Positions 1 through 8,879 of a stretch of DNA of 58,823 bases are shown here, piece after piece. Position numbers and translations under genes: made by a program. The stretch spans positions 1 through 58,823 of the forward strand of contig CASDYG010000009.1 in the NCBI GenBank assembly GCA_949285555.1, given 5' to 3'. Below the pieces are notes generated by a model, which was not told where the DNA came from, searched no databases, and saw only the letters and a program-made list of their open reading frames with translations. Position 1 is the stretch's first letter, and the number at the start of each line of letters is the position of its first letter. Source of the stretch: an uncultured Eubacteriales bacterium. Its GTDB lineage: Bacteria; Bacillota; Clostridia; Peptostreptococcales; Anaerovoracaceae.

Positions 1-875
1 TTTAATTTTCTATACTCAACTGGACTTAAATATCCAAGTTTTGCCTTTATTCTATTCTCGTTGTAGTATTTTATATACTTTTCTATTGTGTTTTTAAGCT
101 CGTTAAAAGACTTAAATGTATTGCCATAGTAAATTTCTTGTTTTAATATTCCAAAGAAATTCTCCATTGGAGAGTTATCTAAACAATTTCCTTTTCTTGA
201 CATACTTTGTAAAATTCCATTGTTTTCTAACTTGTTAGTGTATTGTTTTAATTGATATGCCCATCCTTGATCTGAATGAAATATTCTCTTGAACTTGCAA
301 TCAGAAGTCTTTTTTATCGCTTCTTCAAGGGGAGCTATTATCGCATCTAATGTTGGAGAACTTGCTATTGAATAACTGATTATTTCCCCATTAAACATAT
401 CTAGGAATGGATTTAGATAAAGCTTTTTAACTTGCATATTTCCTGACTTATCAGCTTCATAGTATTTAAATTCACTTGTATCTGTAGTGATTTTCTGATG
501 TACTACACAAGTGCTAAATCTTCTTTTTATCCTATTTGGTGCTACTTTACCCACAGTTCCTTTATATGAGTAATATTTTCTCGATTTACGTGCAAAGTTT
601 GTTACCTGAAGTTTTAGCTTTTGGATTAGCCTTTGTACTTTTTTCTTATTTATTAAAACTCCAAGTCTTCTAAGCATGGCATGTATTCTTCTATATCCAT
701 AGTTTGGATTATCTTTTCTTATTTCCTTGATTTTTTCTTCAAAAAGCTCATCTTTATCTTTTCTATCAAATCTTTTTTGCCAATACATGTATGTTGATTT
801 AGGGAAATTACAATACTTGAGCAAATCCTTTAATTGATATTTTTCTCTTAATGAGTGAATTATTCTAGCTATCAT
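1..875 (-). CDS. IS3-family transposase orfB (DDE integrase core), partial at window edge
   Basis: Reading the minus strand from ATG at 875 gives 291 uninterrupted codons that run off the window. The start overlaps the orfA stop (ATGA at 875-872). The N-terminal part has the HTH_21-like segment typical of OrfB (YGYRRIHAML). The rve core follows with catalytic residues D132 (TTDTSEF), D202 (FHSDQGWAY) and E238 (MENFFG); D202 and E238 are 35 residues apart, the canonical DD(35)E spacing. The reading ends in YLSPVEYRKL, normally within a few residues of the end of this family, so little is missing. It is probably made as an OrfAB fusion by -1 frameshifting. Transposition would need a functional orfA or a related copy elsewhere. 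Confidence 0.92.
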   Translation of the reverse strand, partial: MIARIIHSLREKYQLKDLLKYCNFPKSTYMYWQKRFDRKDKDELFEEKIKEIRKDNPNYGYRRIHAMLRRLGVLINKKKVQRLIQKLKLQVTNFARKSRKYYSYKGTVGKVAPNRIKRRFSTCVVHQKITTDTSEFKYYEADKSGNMQVKKLYLNPFLDMFNGEIISYSIASSPTLDAIIAPLEEAIKKTSDCKFKRIFHSDQGWAYQLKQYTNKLENNGILQSMSRKGNCLDNSPMENFFGILKQEIYYGNTFKSFNELKNTIEKYIKYYNENRIKAKLGYLSPVEYRKL

Positions 876-1404
876 CTCATTTTTAGATCTTCCTCGTCCT
901 CTAATTCCATCTTTTTTTTTAAGAAATCTATCTCCATTTGAGCCCAGTAAAGCTCTTCTTTAAGCCTTTTAATCTCATCTATCTCTTCTTCAGAATATTC
1001 TTTTTTAAGTTGTTTTTTAGGTAATTTATTATCTTTAGTCATACTTGAAGGCCTTCCTCTCTTCTTTGGCTTAAGTCCTTCAAGGCCTTGATTTCTAAAA
1101 TCAATTACCCACCTAGCAATTAAAGATGGATTATTAATCTTAAATTGATTAGCAAGCTCTTGATAGGACATTTCTCCTGTTAAGTATAACTTTACTATAT
1201 TTTGCTTGAATTCAAAAGAGTATTTATTATTTTTTCTAGAAACTTTTATACCATCATATCCTTGGAATTAAATGCGTTAATCCATCTTCTTACAATTGAT
1301 TTATTACTAATTCCATATTTATTAGCTAAAAATTCATAGCCACCTTCATTATTTAGGTATGCTTTCACTACTTTCATTTTTAATTCTGTACTATATTTTG
1401 CCAT
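872..1404 (-). pseudogene. IS3-family orfA (helix-turn-helix subunit) with a one-base frameshift
   Basis: The ATG at 1404 opens a typical OrfA N-terminus (MAKYSTELKMKVVKAYL) with a first HTH. At about 1264-1267 the frame slips and stops at 1246. The other frame picks up exactly where the family continues (FQGYDGIKVSRKN) and runs to the stop at 872. It includes a second HTH (MSYQELANQFKINNPSLIAR) and a leucine-zipper-like coiled coil (EEIDEIKRLKEELYWAQMEI). One missing base in the TTCC run explains the break. The element is either newly inactivated or there is a sequencing indel. The 99-codon ORF from 1171 is only the C-terminal part. Confidence 0.85.
911..917 (-). promoter_or_regulatory. Programmed -1 frameshift heptamer of the IS
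   Basis: The minus strand has nine A then G (920-911), containing A_AAA_AAG in the orfA frame. Slipping back by one base there continues through an open stretch (DGIRGRGRSKNEM) straight into orfB. This is the standard IS3 route to the OrfAB transposase. Confidence 0.75.
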
Positions 1405-1481
1405 GAAAAAACTGACCTCCAAAAAATTGATTTTTTAGGTCCAACTTTTTGGGGTCAGTTCAAAAATAAGGTTCTTTTTTT

Positions 1482-1556
1482 TTTACTAATTTTACACAGA
1501 TTTTACATTATATGTATTTTTGATTTTACATTAGAAACTTAAAATTAAATTATAAG
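1482..1556 (+). promoter_or_regulatory. Pho-box-like direct repeats and promoter region of the pst operon
   Basis: TTTACA-like hexamers lie at 1482 (TTTACT), 1491, 1502 and 1525. The 1491-1502 spacing is 11 bp and 1502-1525 is 23 bp, roughly one and two helical turns. PhoP boxes in Bacillus-type bacteria are TT(A/T/C)ACA direct repeats with about 11-bp spacing. An AT-rich -10-like stretch (TTATAA, 1550-1555) follows. Placement in front of pstS, in an operon that encodes its own PhoP and PhoR, supports autoregulation under phosphate limitation. The IS end lies only about 20 bp upstream, so upstream sites may have been displaced. Confidence 0.6.
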
Positions 1557-1590
1557 GCAAATACCAATATTTTAATAAAGGAGAAATTCA

Positions 1591-2397
1591 ATGAAAAAAT
1601 CTATTGTAACAATTATGGTATTTATTTTATCCATAACCTTATTGACCGCTTGTGGTGAAAAGAAGAGTGAAAAAGGTGTAGTCACTGATGGTTCAACATC
1701 AATGGAAAAAATCATAGGTGCACTTGGTGAGGTGTTTCAAAAAGATACGGATATAGGCTTTAGTTATAATCCGACTGGGTCAAGTGCCGGAATTAAAGCG
1801 GTTCAAGAGGGAAGATGTGACATTGGATTAGCTTCTCGTGAACTCAAAACTGAAGAAAAAGACAGTGGACTTGAGGGAACGGTTCTGGCATACGATGGCA
1901 TTGCTATTATAGTAAATAAGGATAATCCTATAGGTGATTTAAGCCTCGATGACATAGCGAAAATCTATAAAGGGGAAATAACAAATTGGGATCAAGTAGG
2001 GGGAGAATCATCTCCAATTGTTCTCATAGGCCGTGAAGCAGGATCGGGTACTCGTGACGGATTTGAGTCAATAACAGGTACAGAAGAACAATGCGCCTAT
2101 CGTCAGGAGCTATCATCAACAGGAGATGTTATAACAACTGTTTCCCAAAATAAAGGAGCCATTGGATATGCGTCTTTAGCATCGATTAAAGATAATGTAA
2201 AACCAATTAAGGTAGCTGGCGTAGAGCCTACGGAAGAAAATATCAAAAATGGTAGTTACTTAGTTCAAAGACCACTTTTATTAGTAACTAATAGTCAAAA
2301 GCCATTATCAGATTCAGCTCAAAAATTCTTTGACTTTGCAATCTCTGCTAAAGCTAGGGAAGTCATTACTGCAACAGGAATGGTGCCTGCAAACTAA
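1591..2397 (+). CDS. pstS: Phosphate ABC transporter substrate-binding lipoprotein PstS
   Basis: 268 aa. The N-terminus is a lipoprotein signal (MKKSIVTIMVFILSITLLTAC) with lipobox LTAC and acylated Cys21. The body is a PBP-like fold with the phosphate-binding features of PstS: DGSTSMEK near the start, NPTGSSAGIKA, and GREAGSGTRDGFE. It captures inorganic phosphate outside the membrane and hands it to PstC/PstA. The start is supported by AAAGGAGA about 7 nt upstream. It is first in the pst-pho operon, behind Pho-box-like repeats. Length is typical of the short Firmicute PstS. Confidence 0.96.
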   Translation: MKKSIVTIMVFILSITLLTACGEKKSEKGVVTDGSTSMEKIIGALGEVFQKDTDIGFSYNPTGSSAGIKAVQEGRCDIGLASRELKTEEKDSGLEGTVLAYDGIAIIVNKDNPIGDLSLDDIAKIYKGEITNWDQVGGESSPIVLIGREAGSGTRDGFESITGTEEQCAYRQELSSTGDVITTVSQNKGAIGYASLASIKDNVKPIKVAGVEPTEENIKNGSYLVQRPLLLVTNSQKPLSDSAQKFFDFAISAKAREVITATGMVPAN

Positions 2398-2432
2398 TAT
2401 AAAAATATAGAAAATTAAAAAGGATAATAATA

Positions 2433-3299
2433 GTGAAAAAAACAGACCTTATAGAGAAAATAATACATGCAATATTCTTTGTAATAGGTTTTCTTACAGT
2501 TATGTGCGTGCTCCTGATAACAGGCTATTTAATTGTATCGGGAATACCTGCAATTAAGGAGATAGGAATAGTAAATTTTCTATTTGGCAACCAATGGAAA
2601 CCTACTGCTAATAATCCAACGTATGGTATTTTACCATTTATTTTAACTAGCGTATACGGTATCAGTGGGGCAATTCTATTAGGAGCACCAATTGGTTTTA
2701 TGACCGCACTATATTTGTCAAAATTTGCATCAAGAAAAGTAAAATCTATCATGCAGTTTGCTATTAGTCTGCTTGCAGGAATACCATCAGTAGTATATGG
2801 ACTTATTGGTATGCTTGTCCTCATACCTGGCATTAAAAGTTCTTTTAGACTTTCTGATGGAGCAAGCCTACTTGCCGCTATTATTGTCCTTTCTATAATT
2901 ATACTTCCTTCAATGGTTAAGATGTCCATCGATGCACTTGATCAGGTGCCAAAGGAATATGAGCATGCTTCACTGGCTCTTGGTGCTACTGCTTATGAAA
3001 CCTATTTTAAAATATCAGTTCCAGCAGCCAGAAGCGGTCTTGTAGCAGCTTTAGTGTTAGGTGTAGGGCGTGCCATAGGTGAAGCAATGGCAGTTATGAT
3101 GGTAGCAGGGAATGTGGCAAATATGCCAACTTCTATTTTTCAAAGCGTACGTTTCCTGACAACAGCTATTGCTAGCGAAATGGCCTACTCTAGTGGGCTA
3201 CAAAGACAGGCTTTGTTTTCAATCGCCCTGGTTCTCTTCCTATTTATAATGATGATAAATGCTATCTTTAATTATTTTCTGAAAAAAGATAAGGACTAA
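2433..3299 (+). CDS. pstC: Phosphate ABC transporter permease PstC
   Basis: 288 aa, GTG start preceded by AAAAGGATAATA. It has about six membrane segments, the first at residues 11-35, and the MetI-like permease signature with the EAA loop (EYEHASLALGAT) that docks PstB. The PstC-type stretch GAPIGFMTALYLSKFA precedes the core. Together with PstA it forms the membrane channel for phosphate. It lies 35 nt after pstS and 2 nt before pstA, so the genes are almost certainly cotranscribed. Confidence 0.95.
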   Translation: MKKTDLIEKIIHAIFFVIGFLTVMCVLLITGYLIVSGIPAIKEIGIVNFLFGNQWKPTANNPTYGILPFILTSVYGISGAILLGAPIGFMTALYLSKFASRKVKSIMQFAISLLAGIPSVVYGLIGMLVLIPGIKSSFRLSDGASLLAAIIVLSIIILPSMVKMSIDALDQVPKEYEHASLALGATAYETYFKISVPAARSGLVAALVLGVGRAIGEAMAVMMVAGNVANMPTSIFQSVRFLTTAIASEMAYSSGLQRQALFSIALVLFLFIMMINAIFNYFLKKDKD

Positions 3300-3301
3300 T
3301 T

Positions 3302-4150
3302 ATGATGAATAACTCGATATTATCCCAAAGGAGATGGTTTGGCTTTATTACAAGACTGATAATGTCAATATCTGTAGGTATTAGCGCATCTTTGGTATTA
3401 TTTATGATTATATATCTCCTAGTAAAGGGGATACATAATGTAAGCTGGGAGCTTATTTCTACAAAGCCTAGTTATATAAATGATCAAATAGGTATTTTAC
3501 CTGATATTTTAAATACGTTATATATTGTTTTTATGACTCTGGTTATAGTTATTCCATTAGGTGTTGGATCAGCAATTTATTTAACAGAATATGCCAGAAA
3601 TAAAAAAATAGTATCCATCATTGAATATGCAACAGAAACATTGTCGGCAATACCATCGATAATCTATGGACTGGTGGGTATGCTCATATTTGCAAATAGC
3701 TTTGGAACCTCTCTTACAGCAGGTGCTTTAACGCTGGCAATCATGAATTTGCCGACTATCATAAGAACTACACAGGAAAGTTTAAAGACAGTTCCCATGT
3801 CATTTCGTGAGGGAGGATTTGGACTTGGTGCAGGTAAGTGGAGAGTTGTAAGAACAATTGTCCTGCCGTGTTGTGCAGATGGAGTTGTAACAGGTACCAT
3901 ACTCTCAGTTGGACGTATACTTGGCGAGTCGGCAGCATTACTTTTTACTGCGGGATTTGCACATTCGTTAAATGGAGTATTGGATGCATTTAAGGAACCA
4001 GGAGCTACTCTTACTGTTGCATTATATGTTTATGCAAAGGAACAGGGCGAGTTTGAGGTCGCATTTGCAATTGCAATGATATTGATGTTATTAAATATCC
4101 TAATAAATTTTGCGGTTATACTGGTCCAGAAAATATTTAGCAGAAGGTGA
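3302..4150 (+). CDS. pstA: Phosphate ABC transporter permease PstA
   Basis: 282 aa, multi-pass membrane protein with the MetI-like fold. Features include [14 protein letters not shown] near residue 85, the conserved [12 protein letters not shown] segment and the EAA-loop region [16 protein letters not shown]. It is the second half of the permease heterodimer. The start MMNNS follows pstC by 2 nt. The end overlaps the possible GTG of the next gene, but pstB probably starts 6 nt after this stop. Confidence 0.95.
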   Translation: MMNNSILSQRRWFGFITRLIMSISVGISASLVLFMIIYLLVKGIHNVSWELISTKPSYINDQIGILPDILNTLYIVFMTLVIVIPLGVGSAIYLTEYARNKKIVSIIEYATETLSAIPSIIYGLVGMLIFANSFGTSLTAGALTLAIMNLPTIIRTTQESLKTVPMSFREGGFGLGAGKWRVVRTIVLPCCADGVVTGTILSVGRILGESAALLFTAGFAHSLNGVLDAFKEPGATLTVALYVYAKEQGEFEVAFAIAMILMLLNILINFAVILVQKIFSRR

Positions 4151-4155
4151 GAAGC

Positions 4156-4911
4156 ATGAAAGATATTATTTCCGTAAAAAAGCTATCATTATGGTATGGA
4201 TATAATCAAGCACTAAAAAATATAAATCTTGATATACCTAAAAATAGTATTACAGCATTTATTGGCCCTTCAGGATGTGGTAAATCTACATTTATAAAAA
4301 CATTAAACCGCATGAATGATCTTATCCCTGAAGTAAAAATAAAGGGAGAAGTCAGATATTCAGGAATGGATATCTACTCTGAAGATGTAGATATAAATAA
4401 TTTGAGAAAAAATATCGGTATGGTTTTTCAAAAACCAAATCCATTTCCCATGAGTATTTATGATAATATTGCATATGGTCCAATTACACATGGAATAAGG
4501 AAAAGAAGCACGCTAGATGAAATTGTTGAGCGTTCTTTGAGAGATGCTGCTATATGGGAAGAAGTAAAGGACAGGCTTAAAAAAAACGCACTAAGCCTTT
4601 CGGGTGGACAACAGCAACGTCTTTGCATTGCAAGAGCATTGGCAGTACAGCCTGAAATTTTACTAATGGATGAACCTACATCAGCTCTTGATCCTATATC
4701 CACATCCCGAATAGAGGAATTAGTAGTGGACCTGAAGAGGCGATATACTATAGTCATGGTAACACACAATATGCAGCAGGCGTTACGTGTATCAGACTAT
4801 ACAGCTTTTTTCCTGCTTGGAGAGCTAGTGGAGTTTGGTAAAACAGATGATATTTTCTCAAGGCCTGTAAATAGAAAAACAGAAGATTATATTACTGGTA
4901 GATTTGGGTAA
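4156..4911 (+). CDS. pstB: Phosphate ABC transporter ATPase PstB
   Basis: 251 aa from the ATG at 4156, which is preceded at proper distance by AGAAGGTGAG. An in-frame GTG at 4147 has no ribosome site and overlaps pstA, so it is less likely. Walker A is GPSGCGKST, the Q-loop is [16 protein letters not shown], the ABC signature is [15 protein letters not shown], Walker B is [12 protein letters not shown], and the H-loop is VTHNMQQA. The PFPMSI Q-loop is diagnostic for PstB. It powers phosphate import and, with PhoU, is part of the phosphate sensing complex. Confidence 0.96.
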   Translation: MKDIISVKKLSLWYGYNQALKNINLDIPKNSITAFIGPSGCGKSTFIKTLNRMNDLIPEVKIKGEVRYSGMDIYSEDVDINNLRKNIGMVFQKPNPFPMSIYDNIAYGPITHGIRKRSTLDEIVERSLRDAAIWEEVKDRLKKNALSLSGGQQQRLCIARALAVQPEILLMDEPTSALDPISTSRIEELVVDLKRRYTIVMVTHNMQQALRVSDYTAFFLLGELVEFGKTDDIFSRPVNRKTEDYITGRFG

Positions 4912-4920
4912 GGAGATAAA

Positions 4921-5565
4921 ATGAGAAATCAATTTGACAAACAGCTTTTTGAATTAAATAAAGAGCTGATAGAAATGGGAGCCATGTGTGAGAAACTAAT
5001 CAATTCTGCCATAGAATCCGTTGTGACAGGCAATGTAAAAACGGCAGAAAAAACCATAAAAGACGGAAATATAATCGATCAGATGGAAAGAAATATTGAA
5101 AATCTATGTATGAAGCTTTTACTTCACCAGCAGCCTGTAGCTAGAGATCTCCGTCTTATTTCGGCCGCATTGAAGATGATTACGGATATGGAGAGAATAG
5201 GTGACCAGGCTGAGGATATTGCCGAGATAGCCAGATCCCTTAAAGGGAAGAAAATACCTAGTACAAATATGGTTAAAGAAATGGCAGCAGAGACTGTAAA
5301 AATGGTAAGTACAAGTATTGATGCTTTCATAAAAAAAGACATAGAACTAGCAAAAAAGGTAATTATAAGTGATGACAAAGTGGATAACTACTTTTATAAA
5401 ATAAAGTGTGATATAATTGCTCTAATATCTGAAGCATATGAGAATGGAGAACTTGCGCTTGATATGCTGATGGTGTGTAAATATTTTGAACGAATCGGTG
5501 ATCATGCAACAAATATAGCTGAATGGGTAATATATGCTGTAACAGGTAGACATAAGGAGGTATAG
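4921..5565 (+). CDS. phoU: Phosphate signalling regulator PhoU
   Basis: 214 aa, all-helical, with two PhoU repeats. Each carries the metal-binding type motif: DLRLISAALKMITDMERIGDQAEDIAE in the first half (about residues 75-100) and MVCKYFERIGDHATNIAEW in the second (about 185-205). PhoU couples transporter state to the PhoR kinase and restrains uptake when phosphate is ample. The start follows AAGGAGATAAA, 9 nt after pstB. The position between pstB and phoP-phoR fits this link. Confidence 0.95.
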   Translation: MRNQFDKQLFELNKELIEMGAMCEKLINSAIESVVTGNVKTAEKTIKDGNIIDQMERNIENLCMKLLLHQQPVARDLRLISAALKMITDMERIGDQAEDIAEIARSLKGKKIPSTNMVKEMAAETVKMVSTSIDAFIKKDIELAKKVIISDDKVDNYFYKIKCDIIALISEAYENGELALDMLMVCKYFERIGDHATNIAEWVIYAVTGRHKEV

Positions 5566-5566
5566 T

Positions 5567-6247
5567 GTGATTTGGTATGCTGAGGATGATTCAAGTATAC
5601 GTGATATAGGCTTATATGCTTTAAAGTCTGCTGGATTTGAAACGAGGGGATTTGAGGATGGTATTTCCTTGTGGAACGCTCTGAAAAAAGAATCCCCTGA
5701 GCTTATAGTTTTAGATATAATGCTACCTGGTATGGATGGTTTAGAAATTTTATCGCTAATGAAAGATAGTGTAAATCTACGCAATATACCTGTAATTATG
5801 GCTACTGCCAAAGGTGAGGAATATGACAGGGTAAGTGCCTTAGATATAGGGGCGGATGATTATATTGTTAAGCCATTTAGTATAATAGAGATGGTAGCCA
5901 GGGTAAAGGCTGTTCTTAGACGCTCTGCACCAGATCGTAATGCTAATATCCTTAAGGTAGACAAGCTGGTTATGAATCTGGCAGAACACACTGTACATTT
6001 AAACAATAAGCTTATTGATCTAACTTATAAAGAATTTGAATTACTTAGCATTTTCCTGTTAAAGCCAGGCATAGTACATACGCGAGAACAGATTTTCAAT
6101 CAGGTATGGAATTTAAGCTACATCAAAGATTCTAGAACATTAGATTCGCACATTCGCAGCCTTAGAAAAAAACTGGGGAAATATGGAGAAATGATTAAAA
6201 CCATAAGGAATATAGGCTATAGATGGGAGGAAGAGATTGACAGGTAA
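5567..6247 (+). CDS. phoP: Phosphate-response regulator PhoP/PhoB (OmpR family)
   Basis: 226 aa, GTG start after AAGGAGG and only 1 nt after the phoU stop. The receiver domain (1-120) has the acidic pocket EDD (6-8), the phospho-acceptor Asp50 in LDIMLPGMDG, and the conserved Lys in DDYIVKPFS. The C-terminal winged helix (about 130-222) has the OmpR pattern YKEFELLSIFLLKPGIVHTREQI and SRTLDSHIRSLRKKLG. It is predicted to bind the repeats in front of pstS when phosphorylated by the downstream kinase. The pho assignment rests on gene context. Confidence 0.9.
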   Translation: MIWYAEDDSSIRDIGLYALKSAGFETRGFEDGISLWNALKKESPELIVLDIMLPGMDGLEILSLMKDSVNLRNIPVIMATAKGEEYDRVSALDIGADDYIVKPFSIIEMVARVKAVLRRSAPDRNANILKVDKLVMNLAEHTVHLNNKLIDLTYKEFELLSIFLLKPGIVHTREQIFNQVWNLSYIKDSRTLDSHIRSLRKKLGKYGEMIKTIRNIGYRWEEEIDR

Positions 6248-7913
6248 AATTTTTCGGTCAATTATGACGGTTGTCATTATAGTTATTATAGCGAGCTTCA
6301 CCATCGTAATGGGTATACTATATCAATACTTCTCAGAAATACAGGAAAATCAGCTGAGAGAAGAGCTACATGGCATTGCCATTGCCACAGAGCAGCTGGG
6401 AACATCATATCTTGAGAATTTAAATAATGATAAATACAGAATTACATGGATAAGACAGGATGGCAGCGTTATTTTTGATAATCAAATAGCTACAAAAGAA
6501 TTGGATAATCATTTAAAAAGAAAGGAAATCCAAGAGGCTATTATCTCAGGAACTGGCCACAGCATGAGGTATTCATCCACTCTTACAGAATCTACCTTGT
6601 ATGAGGCTGTAAAGCTAAATGATGGCAGTATACTTCGCCTATCTATTAGTCGTGCTTCTATACTGGTGCTGGTTTTAGGCATGATGCAGCCTTTTTTTGT
6701 AGTAATGGTAATTGCAATTATTTTATCCATTTTTTTATCTCGTCGTATGGCAAAGCGTGTAGTTGCACCAATCAACAATTTAGCCCTAGATACAACAATT
6801 GAAAATGAAGTTTATGAAGAGCTTGCACCTTTTTATCAATATATCAAAAATCAGCAGCATCAGATACAAGCACAGATACGGAGTCTGAGACAGAAGCAAG
6901 AAGAGTTTGATCAGATTACCGGAAATATGCGGGAGGCATTAGTAATATTAGATAAATCTAATTGCATAGTTAGTATTAATCCTGCGGGAAAGTCTCTTTT
7001 TAATACTGATAAGTCATGTATAGGCGAGGATGTTTCAGCCATTGATAGAAGCTTTCTAATGCACAGAGCTGTTGACGAAGCAGTTAAGGCTGGACGTGCA
7101 AGCTTTAGCAGCGATATGGGATTCAAAAAATATCACTTTGACCTTAGCAGAATAGATGCTAATGGAAAAAGAAGAGGACTTGTAATTCTCGGCTATGATA
7201 TAACAGAGCAGTCAAATGCAGAAAAAAATAGGAAAGAATTTACAGCCAATGTCAGCCACGAGCTTAAGACTCCGCTGCAGTCCATCATAGGCGCTTCAGA
7301 GCTATTAAAAAATGACATGGTTGAGGAATCAGATGTACCTAGATTTTTGGGACATATTCATAATGAAGCAGAAAGACTAGTTAAGTTAATAGATGATATT
7401 ATCAGGCTTTCACAAATTGATGAAAACACTAATATGGAGTGGGAAAATATTTCATTGAAAAAAGTATCTTATGAGGTTAAAAATTATCTGGCGGATATAG
7501 CGAAAAAGAAGAATATTTCTGTCATCATAGAAGGGGATGAAGGAACGGTTTATGGAGTATACAGACTGATTTATGAGATAATATATAATTTATGTGAAAA
7601 TGCCATAAAGTATAATAATGAAGATGGCAATGTGCACATTTTTATCACATGTAATGGAGAAGAGGTTAAATTTCAGATTTCTGATAATGGAATCGGTATA
7701 TCGCCAGAAGATCAGGAAAAGGTGTTTGAACGTTTTTACAGAGCAGACAAAAGTCATTCAAAAAAGATTGGAGGAACGGGACTGGGTTTATCCATCGTTA
7801 AACATGCCGTTTTGTATCACAGTGGGAAAATAAGCCTGCAGAGTAGACTCGGAGAAGGAACTGTAATTGATATATTATTTCCTCAAAGAAATTTGGAAAT
7901 TGACAGGGATTAA
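6237..7913 (+). CDS. phoR: Phosphate-sensing histidine kinase PhoR
   Basis: 558 aa, TTG start overlapping phoP by 11 nt, with GGGAGG just upstream. TM1 is about residues 7-30, followed by an extracytoplasmic sensor of about 110 residues and TM2 at about 142-168. A linker and PAS-like region (about 225-325) precede the HisKA helix with phospho-acceptor His341 (SHELKTPLQS). The ATPase domain has the N box LCENAIKYN, G1 DNGIGISPED and G2 GGTGLGLSIVKH. A class I sensor kinase paired with the upstream regulator by translational coupling. It closes the pst-pho operon. Confidence 0.92.
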   Translation: MTGKIFRSIMTVVIIVIIASFTIVMGILYQYFSEIQENQLREELHGIAIATEQLGTSYLENLNNDKYRITWIRQDGSVIFDNQIATKELDNHLKRKEIQEAIISGTGHSMRYSSTLTESTLYEAVKLNDGSILRLSISRASILVLVLGMMQPFFVVMVIAIILSIFLSRRMAKRVVAPINNLALDTTIENEVYEELAPFYQYIKNQQHQIQAQIRSLRQKQEEFDQITGNMREALVILDKSNCIVSINPAGKSLFNTDKSCIGEDVSAIDRSFLMHRAVDEAVKAGRASFSSDMGFKKYHFDLSRIDANGKRRGLVILGYDITEQSNAEKNRKEFTANVSHELKTPLQSIIGASELLKNDMVEESDVPRFLGHIHNEAERLVKLIDDIIRLSQIDENTNMEWENISLKKVSYEVKNYLADIAKKKNISVIIEGDEGTVYGVYRLIYEIIYNLCENAIKYNNEDGNVHIFITCNGEEVKFQISDNGIGISPEDQEKVFERFYRADKSHSKKIGGTGLGLSIVKHAVLYHSGKISLQSRLGEGTVIDILFPQRNLEIDRD

Positions 7914-8229
7914 AAACACTCCGTAACTTTAAACGATTCAAAATCAATTTAGAGAGAAGGGATATTCATCAAATGTATGAAATAATATGTTATGCAAAAA
8001 GGCATTGAGTTTTGGGTAGTATCAAACACTAATTGTAAAGAGAAATAACTGTGGGACTCGCTTTTAATCGATAAATGGTATCTAGATAAGAAAGATAGTT
8101 GTAAAAAATATAGCACAATAGATTTTGTGGCAATTTGCTCATGCATATTAAAAGTTATTAGAAGAAATATCCTTTGAGTGAGATTCGCAAAATGAACCAT
8201 ATCCATATAATAATTAAAATATAACAATG
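7914..8229. other. Intergenic stretch without a recognisable gene
   Basis: About 316 nt of AT-rich sequence between phoR and the bidirectional terminator. A 92-codon minus-strand ORF is possible but has no ribosome site, no family resemblance and a low-complexity hydrophobic/aromatic composition, so it is not called. No RNA gene or repeat was seen. Confidence 0.6.
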
Positions 8230-8269
8230 AAAAAGCCTGCTTGTCAGTATAAACTGGTGGCAGGCTTTT
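8230..8269. terminator. Bidirectional rho-independent terminator between phoR and ridA
   Basis: AAAAGCCTGC (8231-8240) pairs with GCAGGCTTTT (8260-8269); an inner CAGT/ACTG pair extends the stem. T-runs on both strands let it serve the convergent phoR and ridA transcripts. Confidence 0.85.
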
Positions 8270-8364
8270 AATTTAGATACGATAGAAATGGGTAAGTGTT
8301 ACTTTTCAAAATATGCGAATTACACTAATTAAACTAGTTTATATTAATTATACTAGTGAGCTTA

Positions 8365-8742
8365 CTATAAGCATGCAATCACTTCGACCTCTACAAGGAA
8401 GCCACCAGGTAGGTCTGATGCCTCGATGCAGCTTCTGGCAGGCTTTTTGGTTAAATAATTTTCGTAAATCTTATTAAATGCTTGAAAGTCATCAAGATTC
8501 TTTAAAAAGCATGTAGTTTTTACAACATTATCAAGTCCACTGCCGGCCTCTTCTAAAATACTCTGGATATTTTGAAAAATTTGATGGCTTTGAGCTTCAA
8601 TTCCATCTGCTAGGACGCCTGACTTAGGGTCTATGCCTCCTTGACCTGATACAAAGATGAAATTGCCAGCGATAATGCCCTGAGAGTACGGACCTAGTGC
8701 CTTAGGAGCTTTCTCTGTAGATATTTTTTGTATTGTAGTCAT
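8365..8742 (-). CDS. ridA: RidA family reactive intermediate (enamine/imine) deaminase
   Basis: 125 aa, full family length (YjgF/YER057c/UK114). Recognisable segments are APKALGPYSQGIIAGNFIFVSGQ near the N-terminus, and the signature PARSCIEASDLPGGFLVEVEVIA at the C-terminus, whose Arg binds the substrate carboxylate. The family hydrolyses 2-aminoacrylate and related imines released by PLP enzymes to 2-oxoacids and ammonia in the cytosol. It is a monocistronic minus-strand gene ended by the hairpin at 8230-8269. A Cys sits where many homologues have Thr/Ser after PARS, which is a common variation. Confidence 0.93.
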   Translation of the reverse strand: MTTIQKISTEKAPKALGPYSQGIIAGNFIFVSGQGGIDPKSGVLADGIEAQSHQIFQNIQSILEEAGSGLDNVVKTTCFLKNLDDFQAFNKIYENYLTKKPARSCIEASDLPGGFLVEVEVIACL

Positions 8743-8830
8743 ATTGCCTCCATTTTTATTACATTTAATAATATTTTAGAGACTTAATGGTACATTGTAA
8801 AGTATTTTAAATTAAAAGTGGGATATTTAG

Positions 8831-8863
8831 CTTGGTTGAATGACTACCAGAGTGGTATATTAT
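8831..8863 (+). promoter_or_regulatory. Promoter with a dyad overlapping the -10, upstream of gpx
   Basis: TTGGTT (8833-8838) and TATATT (8857-8862) at 18 bp, with an upstream TGG extended -10. The dyad TACCA-GAG-TGGTA (8845-8857) abuts the -10, a position that suits a repressor. No regulator is encoded next door. Confidence 0.45.
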
Positions 8864-8879
8864 TTACAGGAGGTGACTT

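Larger units (their letters stand above)
1..1462 (-). mobile_element. IS3-family (IS150-like) insertion sequence, left end outside window
   Basis: The element reads on the minus strand. Its 5' terminal inverted repeat is at 1438-1462 (minus-strand start TGAACTGACCCC, ending GTTGGACC). It is followed by orfA, a slippery A-run and orfB with a DDE triad, the usual IS3 layout. The 3' end and second inverted repeat lie beyond position 1, so no target duplication can be checked. A short diverged copy of this same end is found at 38018-38075. orfA carries a one-base frame break; orfB is open throughout. Family assignment is strong; the exact IS name is not known. Confidence 0.93.

Noticed and set aside
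4147-4155. GTG 4147 as start of pstB
   Set aside because: Lies inside the pstA stop with no SD; ATG 4156 has AGAAGGTGAG at proper distance.
7949-8227. 92-codon minus-strand ORF between phoR and ridA
   Set aside because: No SD, biased hydrophobic/aromatic composition from AT-rich DNA, no family resemblance, and it ends at the terminator stem.
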